A stretch of DNA of 64,000 nucleotides from Patiria miniata. Taxonomy: Eukaryota; Echinodermata; Asteroidea; Valvatida; Asterinidae. Shown here one piece after another: positions 32,884 to 46,107 of the stretch. Made by a program: the position numbers and the translations under genes. Within the stretch, counting starts at the first letter, position 1; every line of letters starts with the position of its first letter. The stretch covers positions 13,763,746-13,827,745 of the forward strand of contig NW_024037075.1 in NCBI RefSeq assembly GCF_015706575.1, given 5' to 3'. The notes under the pieces are model-generated. The model saw only the letters and a program-made list of their open reading frames with translations, was not told where the DNA came from and searched no databases.

Positions 32884-35800
32884 GATAATGGATACAGGGA
32901 ACATGACTGAAATGGTGGCAGCATGCATGATACAGGTCTATTGCTGGTGTTAGAGGGGCCAACCTATAGTGCTCTTTCTTTCTACCGGACTTGAGTCTCT
33001 GACTCAGAATGCTCCAGTCTTTAATGCCAAAGTTGCCCAATAAGTTTGAAATATTCATGTACTGCTCTGAAGCATGAATGGGATAAACTCCGCCGCATTG
33101 ATTGTTTAGTCAGCGAAAATACTTCCAGTGTATAGCCGTTCTTAATCGATTCAATAGAATATAATATTGTACGTGCGTATAACTAGGGTTTTGTTTGCCC
33201 GTCGCGTCTGGTCACTCCATTTTCACCGTTTTCCATTTTGGTAAAAGCTTTGCTAAGCTTGCCTGCTTGTATTTTTACATTATTTTGGCTACCCAGAGTT
33301 GGGAATTAAACAAAATATTCAAGTTCATAACCTAAATTTTCTTTCATATATTTCATTGTGACGGTCTAAAGCTCATACACACAAGAATTAAAAACGGGTC
33401 TATTTTATGGACAAGAAGTTAAATGCATACATATGTTTTTATTTTTCAGGCGTGAACTGCAGAATTTGTCGAGAATTTGGAATGGTCTTCAAGCCGAGGG
33501 ATTAACAACTTTGGACGACTGATATAAAGACTAACATAAACTAGTTTGCTATCATCGAATGATACGAAAATCGTTTGCATATTCATCACAAGGGTTTTTC
33601 GACTTGTCTTCAGCTCCACTTGAGAAACTTTCGTTTGAGTTGGCGTAGGGTTGATTGAAGTTTGCATGTATTTTCATCATTCATAACCGTTTTTGTCTTC
33701 TTTTGACAATTTAGTGAAGTCGCTTAGCAACTTTTATATTCTGTAAGGAATTCAAAGTAAATGAATAATTCAGGGCATATAAACATATATTTTGGAAAAT
33801 ATTGTCTTTGATATTAAACTATAGTTTAAACTTTTGTAGTTACTTTGTTACATGCCGAGCATAAGAACCAAGCATAAAAAGTCTATACGAGTGGAGTGTA
33901 ACAATAAACGGAAGAAACTCCAGCCATCATGATAAATGTTTGAATTCCTATCTTCAAAGATTATTTAACAAGCAATGAGCAGGAAGTGGGACCACGCTTT
34001 TAGTAAAAAAAATAATTACATTGAAAGAGTTCGAAGAGAACTTGTCTGGAAGAGGACTTTTAATTTTCTCGCGTATGGTTCCAACCCCCCCCCCCCCCCG
34101 CACACATTTCAAAAATAATTAACAGAGGCAAGGTGTCCGTTGTAGAAACAAAACCTGTCTATCTTTCAGCACGGATGATGGGCAAATTGCCCTTTTCACG
34201 TCTAACCCCCCCCCCCAAAAAAAAAATTTTTAATGACCTTGCAACGCTGCTGTCACTCGACCAGATCCCACTGGAAATAAGGCAATCTGGGAAAAAATCA
34301 CGAAACCATGATTATCGGGTTTAACATGAAGTGACCATTTTCACATTTTAAATTTATTTTTGGCGAAAACCCTGTTTTTCGCGATTGGCTGTATATTTTA
34401 ACGTCCCGTGGAAAGCGTATAGCGATACATGTTATCTGACAATGACCACGAATTCGGTTTTGAACAGCGCCCCCATTGAAAGATAGTGACCAGTCCCCCG
34501 TCTACGATCCCCCACATAAAGCTCGCCGAACACAGAGCTATCCGTGCTGAGAACAAAATCAAACGGGATAGATATTTGCCTCACGGCCTCGCGAGGCAAA
34601 AAACTCGTGTTGAGCAAACGGCCTCGAATGACTTTTTGCTTAGCACGACGTAGCTCTCGTGTGCGGCACGCATAATGCATGCTAGGTGGGGCTGTACCTT
34701 CTCTCATGGATAACCAAGCTAAGGACATTTCGCACCAAGACTATACTCTCTCTCTCTCTCCTCTGTCATGTTTAAACGATCCTGAAAATAGAATGTCGTA
34801 TTCCTATTTCATGATGGCTTTGACGAATAGCGCGACTACTTCCTACTTTCCTCTCCTCCCCGGCTAATGTTCGGATTTACTCCTGTAATTCGAGACTAAG
34901 GTTTAAGCATGTATATTTGATTTGTCTGTGGGCGCGCGCGCGATTAAGCGCGATAAAATTCTTAGATGTAGGCCCAGGTTTTGAGAAACTGATATGGGGC
35001 GTCACTTCCCTCGTACTGCCTTTTAATTCTGAATGGATTTCATTCTGAACGGATCGTACATCATTCTCGCCGCGTCTGAGTGCGACGCGGGCCTGGTGCC
35101 ACCACAGAAAATGGCCGTCGCATGCGAATTTAACTAGAAAGCACTCGGAGAACGCAAATCTCCGCCATAGCTAAACAATTTCCCGCCATATTGTGCCAAA
35201 TGTAGGACCCTCGATGGGGCGCAAGGGCGGATCCAGAACACAATTTTTTGGGGGGAGGGGGCAAAAAAAATCGCCGTCATCGATGCCGAAATGTCAATAC
35301 TAGTCAGCGGTAAAGCTGACCTTCAAGTCTGGAAGAAATCGTTCGAAAACTTCCCCAAATCCATGCATTTATCTCAATTTCTAGGAATCTATACTCAAGT
35401 TGTTATTTCACGAGTAGTTGAACACTTATTGTTGCAAACGCTAGTGTTACACCTTGAACTATCTCCAAGAAAAATTTCGACGAGGAATTTTTTTTGACCA
35501 AACTCCACGTGCATGGTTTTCAGCAAAGATTCTGTAGCGCCGTAGGCGCTATGGTTGACCGATTTCAGCCCGGCAACACATTGACGAAGTGCATATAGTA
35601 TATTCATTAGCGTCACTCGGCGTGACTTGACGCGGGTCTCGGTATCGACTAATGAAAGCCGGCAAAAATGGTGATATTTATTAATTATCGTGAAGGAGGC
35701 TTTTATGCACATTTTTACTGCACACCATAATGGATAGGAACTTTATCAATATTTGTGAGGCTTGAAAAGATTGACAGATATTGCAAACACCAGTGTTACA

Positions 35801-36904
35801 ACTTTTAAAAATGCACGTAGACAGGCCTATTTTTCCAATTTCAACAAAAAGTACTGAACATGTCAAAACGATTTTAGGCACATACTTGGATCATTATAAG
35901 GGAAATAAACCCTGAAAGTTGCATGAAGATACGGTCTTTCAAACGGGAAAAATAATTTTCAAAGATTTCGCACGCCAACGTGAACATGTCTGTGTGCATG
36001 TAGTTTCATTCAAAATAAAGTGTTACGTAACCTTTGTAATCGCCCTTCGCAACTACACGGCTGGAAGTGCGTGCGTACTATCTAAGCGCGACGCGAGCCT
36101 GGTGCCACTGCAGAAAATGGCCGTCGCATGCGAATTTAACTAGAAAGCACTCAGAGTGCAACCTCGTCCCAAGGGTGTCGAGCAGTACGCGCCCACCACT
36201 ACCTGCTCTCTCACCCTGGTATTGGATCATTTGCATGTGCAAGATTTTTGCACACGTATGCAAATGAGGAACAGTCTGGTGCCTGGATATGCGTTACACA
36301 TTAGCGTTTGTTTTTGTATGCGGTGTCTGGGGTAAAAACATAGTCAATTCGTAGCAGCGCGAGCACGGCGTGAGTTACGAAAACACGATTTTTTAAATCA
36401 AACTGTTACGATCTTATCGAGACAACATGCAGTATCATATTTCATATTAATATGAGCAAATTGGAAAGGAAATTAGTATTTTCGAGAAGGCGTGGACGAA
36501 TGATCGCGAAAACACGTACTGCACGTTGTGAATAATAGCACCAAGTACACGATAAAAATCCATTTCTAGCCAATTGCGGTATCCAATCAGGATACAGGAA
36601 GAAAGTTTCCTATCCAGGGTTTACTATTGGAAACACGGTTGGAAATAAAGTAAGCACTGGGGACGAGGTTGCTCAGAGTGCGCAAACCTCCGCCAAGCTT
36701 AGCTTCCCCGCCAGCGTATTTTTTTTCAGCATACATCGTGTTTTAACCAATCACATCACGCACCCTAACATGAATATTTATCACGCTGTGTGGATGGAAG
36801 ACACTTAGGTTCTGTTTCCCTTCAATTAAACTTATCCCAACCAACACGAATATTTGATGCAAATGGACATAGGTTCGAACCACAGATCTTGCGCGCGATC
36901 CATA
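32884..36904. other. Gene-poor interval
   Basis: No gene supported. 32884-32940 shares a repeat with 63385-63435 (GGATACAGGGAACATGACTG). 34080-34500 is related to 53705-54090 (C tracts around short conserved words). 35075-35170 and 36083-36154 are copies of one repeat; the second is split by a 513-bp element. Short open frames here match nothing I recognise. Confidence 0.5.
36159..36671. mobile_element. 513-bp DNA element with 9-bp target duplication
   Basis: Ends CAACCTCGTCCC and GGGACGAGGTTG; both sides are flanked by CTCAGAGTG (36150-36158 and 36672-36680). It interrupts a repeat whose uninterrupted relative is at 35075-35170. A 9-bp duplication suggests a Mutator-like (MULE) element, or hAT if the real duplication is 8 bp. 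No transposase. Confidence 0.8.
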
Positions 36905-37440
36905 CAGTGCGAGTCAAAAACAAACTATACGCTTTTAAACTTGGCCATAGTTTTATTCTGTAGCAAAATAGTAGATAAGATATTTTCATATATACTTTAA
37001 GAGTAACGCTTCCTGCTTCTTTTTGGTGACATTTTCAGCAGATTAGTTTTATGCTTAACTGCACAGGAGGCAATTAAATGGGTCGGTGAAATCTGACTTG
37101 CGCCAACTGGTCAGGGCTGGATAAGAAAGAGACAATTTTAAAGAACACAACCATTGTCTAACAAAGAGACAAAACAGGATTTCATTAGCTTTTAAACTTC
37201 GTGTTTATTTAAAATATTTAAATTTAATTAAAAAGGCAATTCAATTCCCCGGTGTCTTAGTCCTCAACATGGCCACCATCTCGTTCAATGCACAGCTGGG
37301 CTCGGCGCATCATTCCTGCAACAGCACGGCAAATCACCTCCCTGTCTTGTCTGAGAATGTCAATTTCATGAGTTATCCTTTCCTGGAGGTCATCCAGATT
37401 TGCCTGCTGAAACTCTTGCAAGCAAGATCTACAAACCTAA
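36905..37440 (-). mobile_element. Tc1/IS630-type transposon remnant
   Basis: The end reads CAGTGCGAGTCAAAAACAAA after TA (36903-36904), matching the MITE at 47491-47708. On the minus strand, 37257-37440 encodes the end of a DDE transposase: ...EFQQANLDDLQERI..., then MMRRAQLCIERDGGHVED and TAA. The ending M-R-R-x-x-L-C-I-x-x-x-G-G-H is usual for IS630/Tc1-like transposases. The catalytic region is not present, so only the 3' part of the element remains. Confidence 0.72.
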
Positions 37441-40119
37441 ACTGATTATGCATTCCACGACCAGAACCAAGAAGTACATTTGCACTGCTACAATTCGATC
37501 TGTTATATAGTCGGCACTCTCATGCATGTTTTTATTTGCATGTACTTTTCAATGGAAAAAGTTAACATTTAGGTCTACCTATGTTGGAAAATTGACATTT
37601 TGTGACGAAGGTATTCCACATTTTCATAAACCTGCTTTTCAAAATAACTGCAAGACACCTGAACAACAGAAACTGTCAAAGAAATGCTTTGCGACGATAG
37701 GAGCCAAAATGTACGGGGGGGGGGTCGAGGCCCCGCCCCTTTCTGGCTTTACCCGCCGGTCTTAAGGTAATTAGTCTGACCTAAAAGCCCTCTTAAGTAA
37801 TAATTTCATGTTCCACAGGTGCCAATTAAGGCATTAATAAAAACTGCTTTCATTTCTCCTCTACATTGCGTTGCAACAGTATCAGCAAAAAGGTAAAAGA
37901 GAGGGCCACGCCCTCCTCCGCGCTTTTCGGGCCGCTCATAAGTTAATTAGTCTGATCTAAAATCGCTCTTAAGTTATTTCCATAAATTACAAGATCCAAG
38001 CTATCAAATAATAATACTTTTGTTCCTGTTCTCAAAATATTGATTAAATGCAAAATTGGCCACATATATGGCGCCAATGGGCCTTTGTCTGATTTGGCGA
38101 AACTTAACTTGAAGACTGGCCATTCTGCATCTGTGATCAGGGTCGGTGATACTATGCTTAAGACAATCAGGGGAGTTGTTCCCAAACTTTTGATTAAACC
38201 CTATCCAGCTCTCTCAGTCTCAGTCTAGTGCGTGAGTTCAAGCGAACCATTGCGCGCGCTGCAGACAAAAGTTTCAAAATCATTTACGTTTTTTTCTCTT
38301 TTTAAAATTTGCTGAAATTCTCTTGAACTATTTTTGGAAAATGAAATGATACTTGATCAGAAAATATGCTTGATTTGGTTGGTTCTGGCTGAAAAAAAAT
38401 AGATTTTCTCACATGATTTTTTTTCGCGTGAAGCAGTTTTGATCGATTCAGAACCGATTGAACCGTACCGATATGGGCGATCCGGAACTGGGAAAAGTGA
38501 CATATCGGTACTTTTGACGTCATAAAATCAAACTAAAAAGAGCATACATTTTGAAAATTATTTCGTGGTCTCTCCATTATGTCCATCACTCAAGGTGAAA
38601 TTTTTAATCAATGTCACTGGAGTAGTTGAGCTGAAACTGAAAGCAGCCTAAACGATGTTTGCTATCCGGAACTAGGAAAACGACCGTCAGTGACTTTATG
38701 CCGATGTTTAAAAACAAACTGTCTCACCTCGTGGTTGAGCTGTTGAATCGCCATATCGGACAGAGAAAAGACACTGTGACATGAAAGACGATTCAAGTTT
38801 TGATGAAAAAATTGTCAGTTTTCCTAAAATTTGACACCGCACCAAAAGTTCAGCACATTCACATCCATTTGTAAATGTTGCACCGTACGTATGCCTACAG
38901 CTGAATTCTATCATTAATTGGTACAGGGGTTGGCAGCCTGCCGCACTATCTTACATTAATTTCCATTGGTTATTGCAGCTGACTGACTTGTTGGGTAAGT
39001 TCGATGACCCACGGCTGGTACCCGCCCGCATGCGCTTTGCCAATACAAGGTGGCGCGTTATTTCCGGTTCCCCGCGTACGCGTGTAAATGTATACATTGT
39101 AGCTAAAACAGAGACCAGCATCTTGCTCCATGATTCCATGGACCAAACTGCTGGCTGGATGAAACAACTTCCTTGTATTTTGGGTGTTGTTATGATGATA
39201 GGACCACAGTTTCTTGCTCATTTTGAATGAATGGTAGGTACAATGTATTAGTATTAGTATTGTGATTGGAAAGAATGTTGCAACCTGACGCCACTTTTTT
39301 CTTCATACATCTCAATTAAAGATCAGTCAATGCATTGCAAAAAAAGTTGAAAAGACATGAATCTGGCCGGACTACAATAGGCCCTAATTAAGAAAGATAG
39401 TGGATATTTTGCCGGAGGTAATGACGGCAAACTAACGATTACTAAAGGTTTGCCGGCGGCAATCCATATTAACAGAGGGCGCTGTACTCTTTAAAATAGG
39501 GCTGAATTATAAGATGTATTAAATTCCCATCAAAACTTGTGTAGCACGTTTGGTGTAGTGGTTAAGCAAAGGCTCTAAAAAGCGGGATGACTCGCGATTC
39601 CCACCACACCACATTTTTAAGTTGTTTTTTTTCATCCCCAAATAAATAAGAATATTCTTCTTTTATTATTTTAACATGTCTCAAACATTTTTTGCAGAGT
39701 ATTACATTTTCTTTTTCAGATTTGTGGCTCTGGAGGATTTTTTTTAAAAGGGAAATAAAGTCCGAAATTATAAAATGGTCTGAATCCCATCTTGTGAATA
39801 CGAGGTAATTACGATAATTTTGGCATGGAGCCAGACTAAAACTTGTCACCGGAAAATGTTTTAAGTACAAAAAAACGGTAACTGCGCATGTTCAGTGCAT
39901 ATCCAGCAAACTAACGTTTACTAAAGGTTTGCCGTCTCCGGCGAAATATACACTGCCATTAAGAAACACTTCCAATTTGTTAGGAAATGAATAGAAACTG
40001 TTCTTCACTCTCCATAGACTTTGTACACAACCGCTGAAGTGATGTCTGGTTATACATTCTTTTCATCTACTTAAATAAAAAAGAACACTTTGATTAAAAA
40101 CTAGTCCCATAAACATGAT
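37441..40119. other. Gene-poor interval with repeats
   Basis: No gene supported. Two related stretches with CTTAAG-T-ATTAGTCTGA words lie at 37763 and 37940. At 39541-39606 is a tRNA-like head (TGGTGTAGTGGTTAAGC box A, GACTCGCGATTCCC box B) of a SINE-like element. 39715-39800 recurs inverted at 44340-44420. Open frames at 38040-38228 and 38973-39230 are unrecognised. Confidence 0.45.
39541..39606 (+). repeat. tRNA-derived SINE head
   Basis: It has an A-box-like TGGTGTAGTGGTTAAGC and a B-box-like GACTCGCGATTCCC at tRNA spacing, without good acceptor-stem pairing. Followed by a T/A-rich body. Confidence 0.45.
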
Positions 40120-42802
40120 AAATGTGACTGAAATACTGAAATACCTCCGTATATCAGCCACTCAGCCACGTACGGCCTGTGAGCGGAGTGTCCCGTTGCT
40201 AGGGGGAGCCGAAAATTAATTAAAGATCGAAATTATTTTGTCAGCAGAAACTCAACCCAGCTAGCTATAGTATGACTGCTAAATAGCACAAAATCAGAAA
40301 ATCGTTAAATTCGGTACGTTCAGAGGTCTAGTTATCCAAAAATCATGGAAATTCGTCACGGTTTTGAAAAAGCATGGCGTCTCTGATATTTACCAGACTG
40401 TTTCCCGGCCACCCTAATAATAGTCAAGAGGCCAAAAGGGTCAGGGAACCAAACAAGAGCTTTAATCATCTACTGAGCGTGCGTCAACTTTGGCAAAGTG
40501 CACCGCGGCTGATTGAAGGTAGCATAAAAAGGTTCGAGAGCAGAGCGAGTAATGAATATGCATGAATATGACGTCACTAGAAGCTCATGAGTAATATATC
40601 ACGGTACGTATTCGCGTTGAGTGGAGTACTCCTCTTTCTACTGTCGCGCCACCACCCTCTAGTGTCGTCCCACTTACCGATGATCATCACATTTAACAAG
40701 TCCTCTTTCCACTGTCACGCCACCACCCTCTCGTGTCACCCCACTTACCAATGATCATCACATTTAACAAGTCCTCTTTCCACTGTCACGCCACCACCCT
40801 CTCGTGTCACCCCACTTACCAATGATCATCACATTTAACAAGTCCTCTTTCTACTGTCGCGCCGCCACCCTTTAGTCTCGCCCCACTTACCGATGATCAT
40901 CACATTTAACAAGTCTTCTTTCTACTGTCGCACCACCACCCTTTATTGTCGCCCCACTTAATTACCGATGATCATCACATTTAACAAGTCCTCTTTCTAC
41001 TGTCGCGCCGCCACCCTCTACTGTTGCCCCACTTACCGATGATCATTGGTAAGTGGGGCGACACTAGAGGGTAGTGGCGCGACAGTAGAAAGAGGACTTG
41101 TTAAATGTGATGATCATCTTTAAGTGGGGCGAGACTAAAGGGTGGTGGCGTGACAGTAGAAAGAGGACTTGTTAAATGTGATGATCATCGGTAAGTGGGG
41201 CGACACTAGAGGGTGATGGCGCGACAGAACGTATTCGCGTTGAGTGGAGTACTCCTCTTTCTACTGTCGCGCCACCACCCTCTACTGTTGCCCCACTTAC
41301 CGATGATCATGTGATGATCATCGGTAAGTGGGGCAACAGTAGAAGGTGGCGGCGCGACAGTAGAAAGAGGACTTGTTAAATGTGATGATCATTGGTAAGT
41401 GGGACGACACTAGAGGGTGGCGGCACGACAGTAGAAAGAGGACTTGTTAAATGTGATGATCATTGGTAAGTGGGGCGACACAAGAGGGTGGTGGCGCGAC
41501 AGTAGAAAGAGGACTTGTTAAATGTGATGATCATCGGTAAGTGGGGCGACACTAAAGGGTGGTGGCGCGACAGTAGAAAGAGGACTTGTTAAATGTGATG
41601 ATCATTGGTAAGTGGGGCGACACGAGAGGGTGGTGGCGGGACAGTAGAAAGAGGACTTGTTAAATGTGATGATCATCGGTAAGTGGGGCGACACTAAAGG
41701 GTGGTGGCGCGACAGTAGAAAGAGGACTTGTTAAATGTGATGATCATTGGTAATTAAGTGGGGCGACAATAAAGGGTGGTGGTGCGACAGTAGAAAGAGG
41801 ACTTGTTAAATGTGATATCATCGGTAAGTGGGACGACACTAGAGGGTGATGGCGCGACAGTAGAAAGAGGACTTGTTAAATGTGATGATCATCGGTAAGT
41901 GGGGCGAGACTAAAGGGTGGTGGCGCGACAGTAGAAAGAGGACTTGTTAAATGTGATGATCATCGGTAAGTGGGACGACACTAGAGGGTGGTGGCGCGAC
42001 AGTAGAAAGAGGAGTACTCCACTCAACGCGAATACGTACCGTGATATATTACTCATGAGCTTCTAGTGACGTCATATTCATGCATATTCATTACTCGCTC
42101 CACTCTCGAACCTTTTTATGCTACCCCGATTGAAGCCCTCTGCAGTGAAGCGCGCCCTCTTATGTGCGCTCTATTCGCGGTCGCGTATTGCATCCGGGCA
42201 CTTCACAGAGCGCCAAAGATTTTGGAATGACAGGCAACAGCCGCGGTCACTTTGCCAAAGTTGACGCATGCTCTGTAGATGATTAAAGCTCTTGTTTGGT
42301 TCCCTGACCCTTTTGGCCTCTTGACTATTATTGGGGTGGCCGGGAAACAGTCTGGTAAATATCAGAGACGCCATGCTTTTTCAAAACGGCAAGATTACCA
42401 TATGTGAAGTTCACTAATTTTCCTCTGTATTGACTAACAAGCCCCCAGATAGCAATTTCATGTCATCAAAGTCAATTTGAGCAGTGAGAAAATACAAGCA
42501 TTTTCTTAGAAAACACTTAGAATTTTTCAGAGCGAGCGTTGAGTGAACTTCGTATATGGAAATCTTTCCTTCAAAACCGTGACGAATTTCCATGATGGAT
42601 AACTAGACCTCTGAACTTACCGAATTTAACGATTTTGTGCTATTTAGCAGTCATTCTATAGCTGGGTTAATTTTCTGTCGACAAAATAATTTTGATCTTT
42701 AATTAATTTTCGGCTCCCCTAGCAATGGGACGCTCTGCTCACAGGCTGTACGTGGCTGTGTGACTGATATACGGAGGTAGTCCAGTATTTTCAGTCACAT
42801 TT
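40120..42802. mobile_element. Large foldback element with opposed tandem arrays
   Basis: The outer arms (about 40120-40620 and 42030-42802) are inverted copies, from AAATGTGACTGAAA to TTTCAGTCACATTT. Inside are tandem units of about 71 bp containing CCACTTACCGATGATCATCA and CATTTAACAAGTCCTCTTTC: about six in forward order (40620-41045) and about twelve in reverse order (41045-42020), with one internal re-inversion near 41228-41310 that carries a piece of outer arm. Long inverted arms with inner tandem repeats resemble foldback (FB/TU-type) transposons described in flies and sea urchins. No coding frame; target duplication not clear. Confidence 0.85.
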
Positions 42803-44888
42803 AAGAAATCTGTTCAAAAAATATATATATAAAAAAAAAACGAATAGGGGCCTAGTGCACTGCTGCGCGGGGTTTGAACCAGGGTCCCCAGCTCATTGAT
42901 CTAGCGTCTGTATCTACAATGTATTGTGCTACCGAAGCGTTCTGTTAACATGCCGTAACGATAGTATTTGAAAATTGCATTACAGCTGTCGTAACGATAG
43001 ACAATACAAATATTTTTAACTCTAAGAAGAAATTCCAAACTTCAAAATTTTTAACATTATTAGAATCCTTATTATAATAAGTTGATTTTTAAATCAGTTT
43101 TTTTATATCTCATTATTAAAAAAGTTATGATTTTCTTCTGGAAAACTACCGCGATATCCTGTCATTACGGGTCCCTCTTTAGTTTCGATCAAATTAGAGT
43201 CAAGGGTGTTTTTTATTATTCAAAAATGACCTTTTCAACCTGAAGAAGACTTTTCCCAATTCTAGTGACACCTTTTTTTGTAATTTTCAACAGTTTCCTG
43301 GGGTAGAAGTTACAATTTTCGTACGGAATTTACCATGTTTACAGTTGGTACTGTGCAAGTCAGCACGCCTTGCGCTTTCACAGTGCATTGCGGTGATCGC
43401 CATCTATATTTTCGTGAACATTTAATTTTTCGTCATTTTATCCACAAATTTCCTCAAAAATTCAAAACCCTTTCTATCTGTGTCATATGTCTGCAAGTTC
43501 ATAATGTTGCCAACTAGTTTGGTAAGTCAAATAAGTTAAAAGTGGATTTTGTTCTGTTATAGGGAACTGGGCCAGTAACTATACGATCACCCCAAATTAA
43601 GTTCAAATCACGCTTCGGACTACACGGCCACGCAGAACATATGTGCGTACACATAATCGTAGTTTCCGCGTGCCAGACTAAATACATGTAGGCATATAAA
43701 TCGGCTGTGCCGCACCAATGCGCCATCATTTGTTAACAAAAAATTATGTCCTCCTGAAAGTCTAAGTGTTTGAGAAAACACTGTTTCATATACGTTTCAT
43801 CGACTCCTTACGCATGCATTTTGTAATTAAATAATTGTTACAAAAAATGTTATTTTTTGTTGACTTCGGATAACGAAACAATTGCACCCCTCTATCCTTG
43901 GCCAAATTCACCGAACCGCACATCAGAATGACCAGTGTTTTTTTTTTTCTTGTACAAGGCTTCAAGTCGACCCTTAACTCCAAGCAAGCAAGACTTAACC
44001 ACACAATTGTTCATTAAAATGTTTAATTTGATGCACAAAAGTGGGAAAAAAGGTTGATTGAAAATAGGTATTTTTTACTCAGTTCTAGATATAAATTTCT
44101 GAAGGGTCGTTTCGCTGGCCTCCCTACCATTTCCACTTCGCCCCTGTCCCTTCGCCTTTTGCCCATTTCCACTATGCCCCATCGCCATCTTCAGCCCACT
44201 TCACATTACATGCGCATGTTGTACCAGCATTACGCTGAATATGCACAGTGAGTGTTGTTTGGGACTTTCAAATTGTTACCATGACGAATCTTTGTCTGGT
44301 TCCAACGTGTAGAAATGCTTACATTGTCATTGTGACTTTGTATTCAGGAGACGGGAATCAGACCTATTGCAATTTTGGACTTTATTTCCATTAAAAAATC
44401 CGTCAGAGCCACGAATCAGATAGCAAAGATGAAATATTCTGCAATTAAATGTATTGTAGGATTTGATTTTAAAACAATAAAGAAAGAAAATTCTTAATTT
44501 TGAGAGAAAGAAAAAAAAAAATTAATGAGTTGCATGGCTATCATCCCACCTATTTTTTTTCTGGCTTATGAAACTTGGAGCTGAAAATATATATTTTACC
44601 AGCTCATTACCCTTATTTGTTATCCAAATGTAGGATGTAATGTTTACAAGGCCTTAATTTATTACTGTATTTGCGCTTAAACTGACGAGAATGTTACCAG
44701 TCAGGGTCTTGTTCTGCCTAAAACCTTGAGTCATCTCTCAGTACAGAAGTACAAAAGCCTCAGAGATGAGAACCTGGTTCTCTATTAGCAGTTTGTCTTA
44801 AGATTTGGGATCCTATTAAGTCGGGTATAATGCGGGGGGGGGGGGGGGGGTCTTTAATTTCAAGTGTTGGAGGGAAGGCGTCCCCATA

Positions 44889-45057
44889 CAGTGAACCACC
44901 ACTATAATGAACGCTGCTATAACAAACAGTTGGCTATAACACGCATCCTCTTTGGCTCCCGAAATAGTAAATTCTATAATAATGCACAATCACTATCACG
45001 AACGACCACTTTCAGAAACAGTTTGAATGGACCCATCCTGTTCCATTGTTATGAGTG
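44889..45057. mobile_element. Tigger/pogo-like end fragment
   Basis: CAGTGAACCACCACTATAAT, followed by GAACGCTGCTATAACAAACA, resembles the end of Tigger/pogo elements, preceded by TA. No partner end identified with confidence. Confidence 0.4.
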
Positions 45058-46012
45058 AGTGGTTTTCTATGTGACCAGATGTGGCTTCTTGATGCCCATT
45101 TTTTTTTCTCCATTGTCTGATTCTGGAGATTAGCTGGCTGTATAGGGCATAAAGCGATTCACTTCAGTGACTTGGAAGTACCCACATAATACTGGGCAAG
45201 GGCCAGCGTTATAGACAAATCCGGCGGCAGCTATTTTCTGCAGTGGTGCAAGGCTTGCACAAGTCAGGCTCAAACACGCACTCCTTTGACACATAAGAAT
45301 ACCAAAATGCGTGTGTGCCTCATCCTTAAACATGTTAAAAACGTGTGCAGCATGCGTGTGAGTGTAACACCACCGAAGTGAAAACTTCTAATTCTGGTCA
45401 CCGGATTCCACTATACCTGCCAGAGACGATTAGGCCTTTTACAGAACCTAATTGTTGGTACCTTTACATCGGTACAGTAAGATTACTTGAACATTAACAA
45501 TATCCATCCAGCCGAACTCCAACACCAGGGTTTGTTGGAATCTGTTAGGATGAGTACTGCACTAGTAAACTGAGGCATTCCACCAATAATCAGAGTCCAA
45601 CATTTTTTTTGTACAGTTTACCCACACACGCACACCCAGGTTAACGTTACATACCTTGTGTGGACTTTCCATTGCTTTCGTGTGGTTAAGAAAAACCTGT
45701 GAAAAAAAAAATCAGTTTTCTCAAACTGTGAAAACTCTTTCAACCCACTTTTTTTTCTATTATTCCCTTTTGTGTTTCTCTTCATTCGGCCACACATAAC
45801 CTTAACCCAAAAATGCCTCTAAACCTGTTTTCCAGAAATGGGGAAACATTGTGTGGACGTTGGCAAGTCCACACAACGTTGCTGCTACCTAGTTTATGTG
45901 GACCTCTTTTGTTCGGAAGTCCACACAGCCTGTGTAATGCTTGTACACTGTCCCGTGTGTGCCTTTTTGGAGAATGTTCAATTTTATTTTTTTAAACCTA
46001 TGTGCGATGATT

Positions 46013-46050
46013 TACCATTGAGTTTATTAGTGACTAATAAACTCAATGGT
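46013..46050. repeat. Perfect short hairpin
   Basis: ACCATTGAGTTTATTAGT is followed, after one base, by its exact complement ACTAATAAACTCAATGGT. An 18-bp stem with almost no loop, able to form a cruciform. Confidence 0.85.
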
Positions 46051-46107
46051 GACTCAACGGTAACTTGTCTATTTCTTGACAGTTCATATTTCTCATCTTT
46101 CCCACAG

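Larger units (their letters stand above)
42803..46107. other. Gene-poor interval upstream of piwi
   Basis: No gene supported. It contains a tRNA-like piece near 42865-42915, a Tigger/pogo-like terminal sequence (about 44889-45057), a G/C-rich repeat (45205-45417) also found at 12878-13075, an inverted relative of the 10800-10900 repeat (45525-45605), and a perfect hairpin at 46013-46050. Confidence 0.5.

Noticed and set aside
32189-33058. Open frames running through the N run
   Set aside because: The unknown bases carry no stops, so these frames are meaningless.
40374-40565. Open frame MASLIFTRLFPGHPNNSQEA present in both arms of the foldback element
   Set aside because: It recurs only because the arms are inverted copies (42171-42374); it has no known domain and the arms differ in frame downstream.
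40620-42020. Regularly spaced ~71-bp repeats resembling a CRISPR array
   Set aside because: The whole unit repeats without unique spacers, orientation flips mid-array, and the sequence is clearly animal; it is part of a foldback element.
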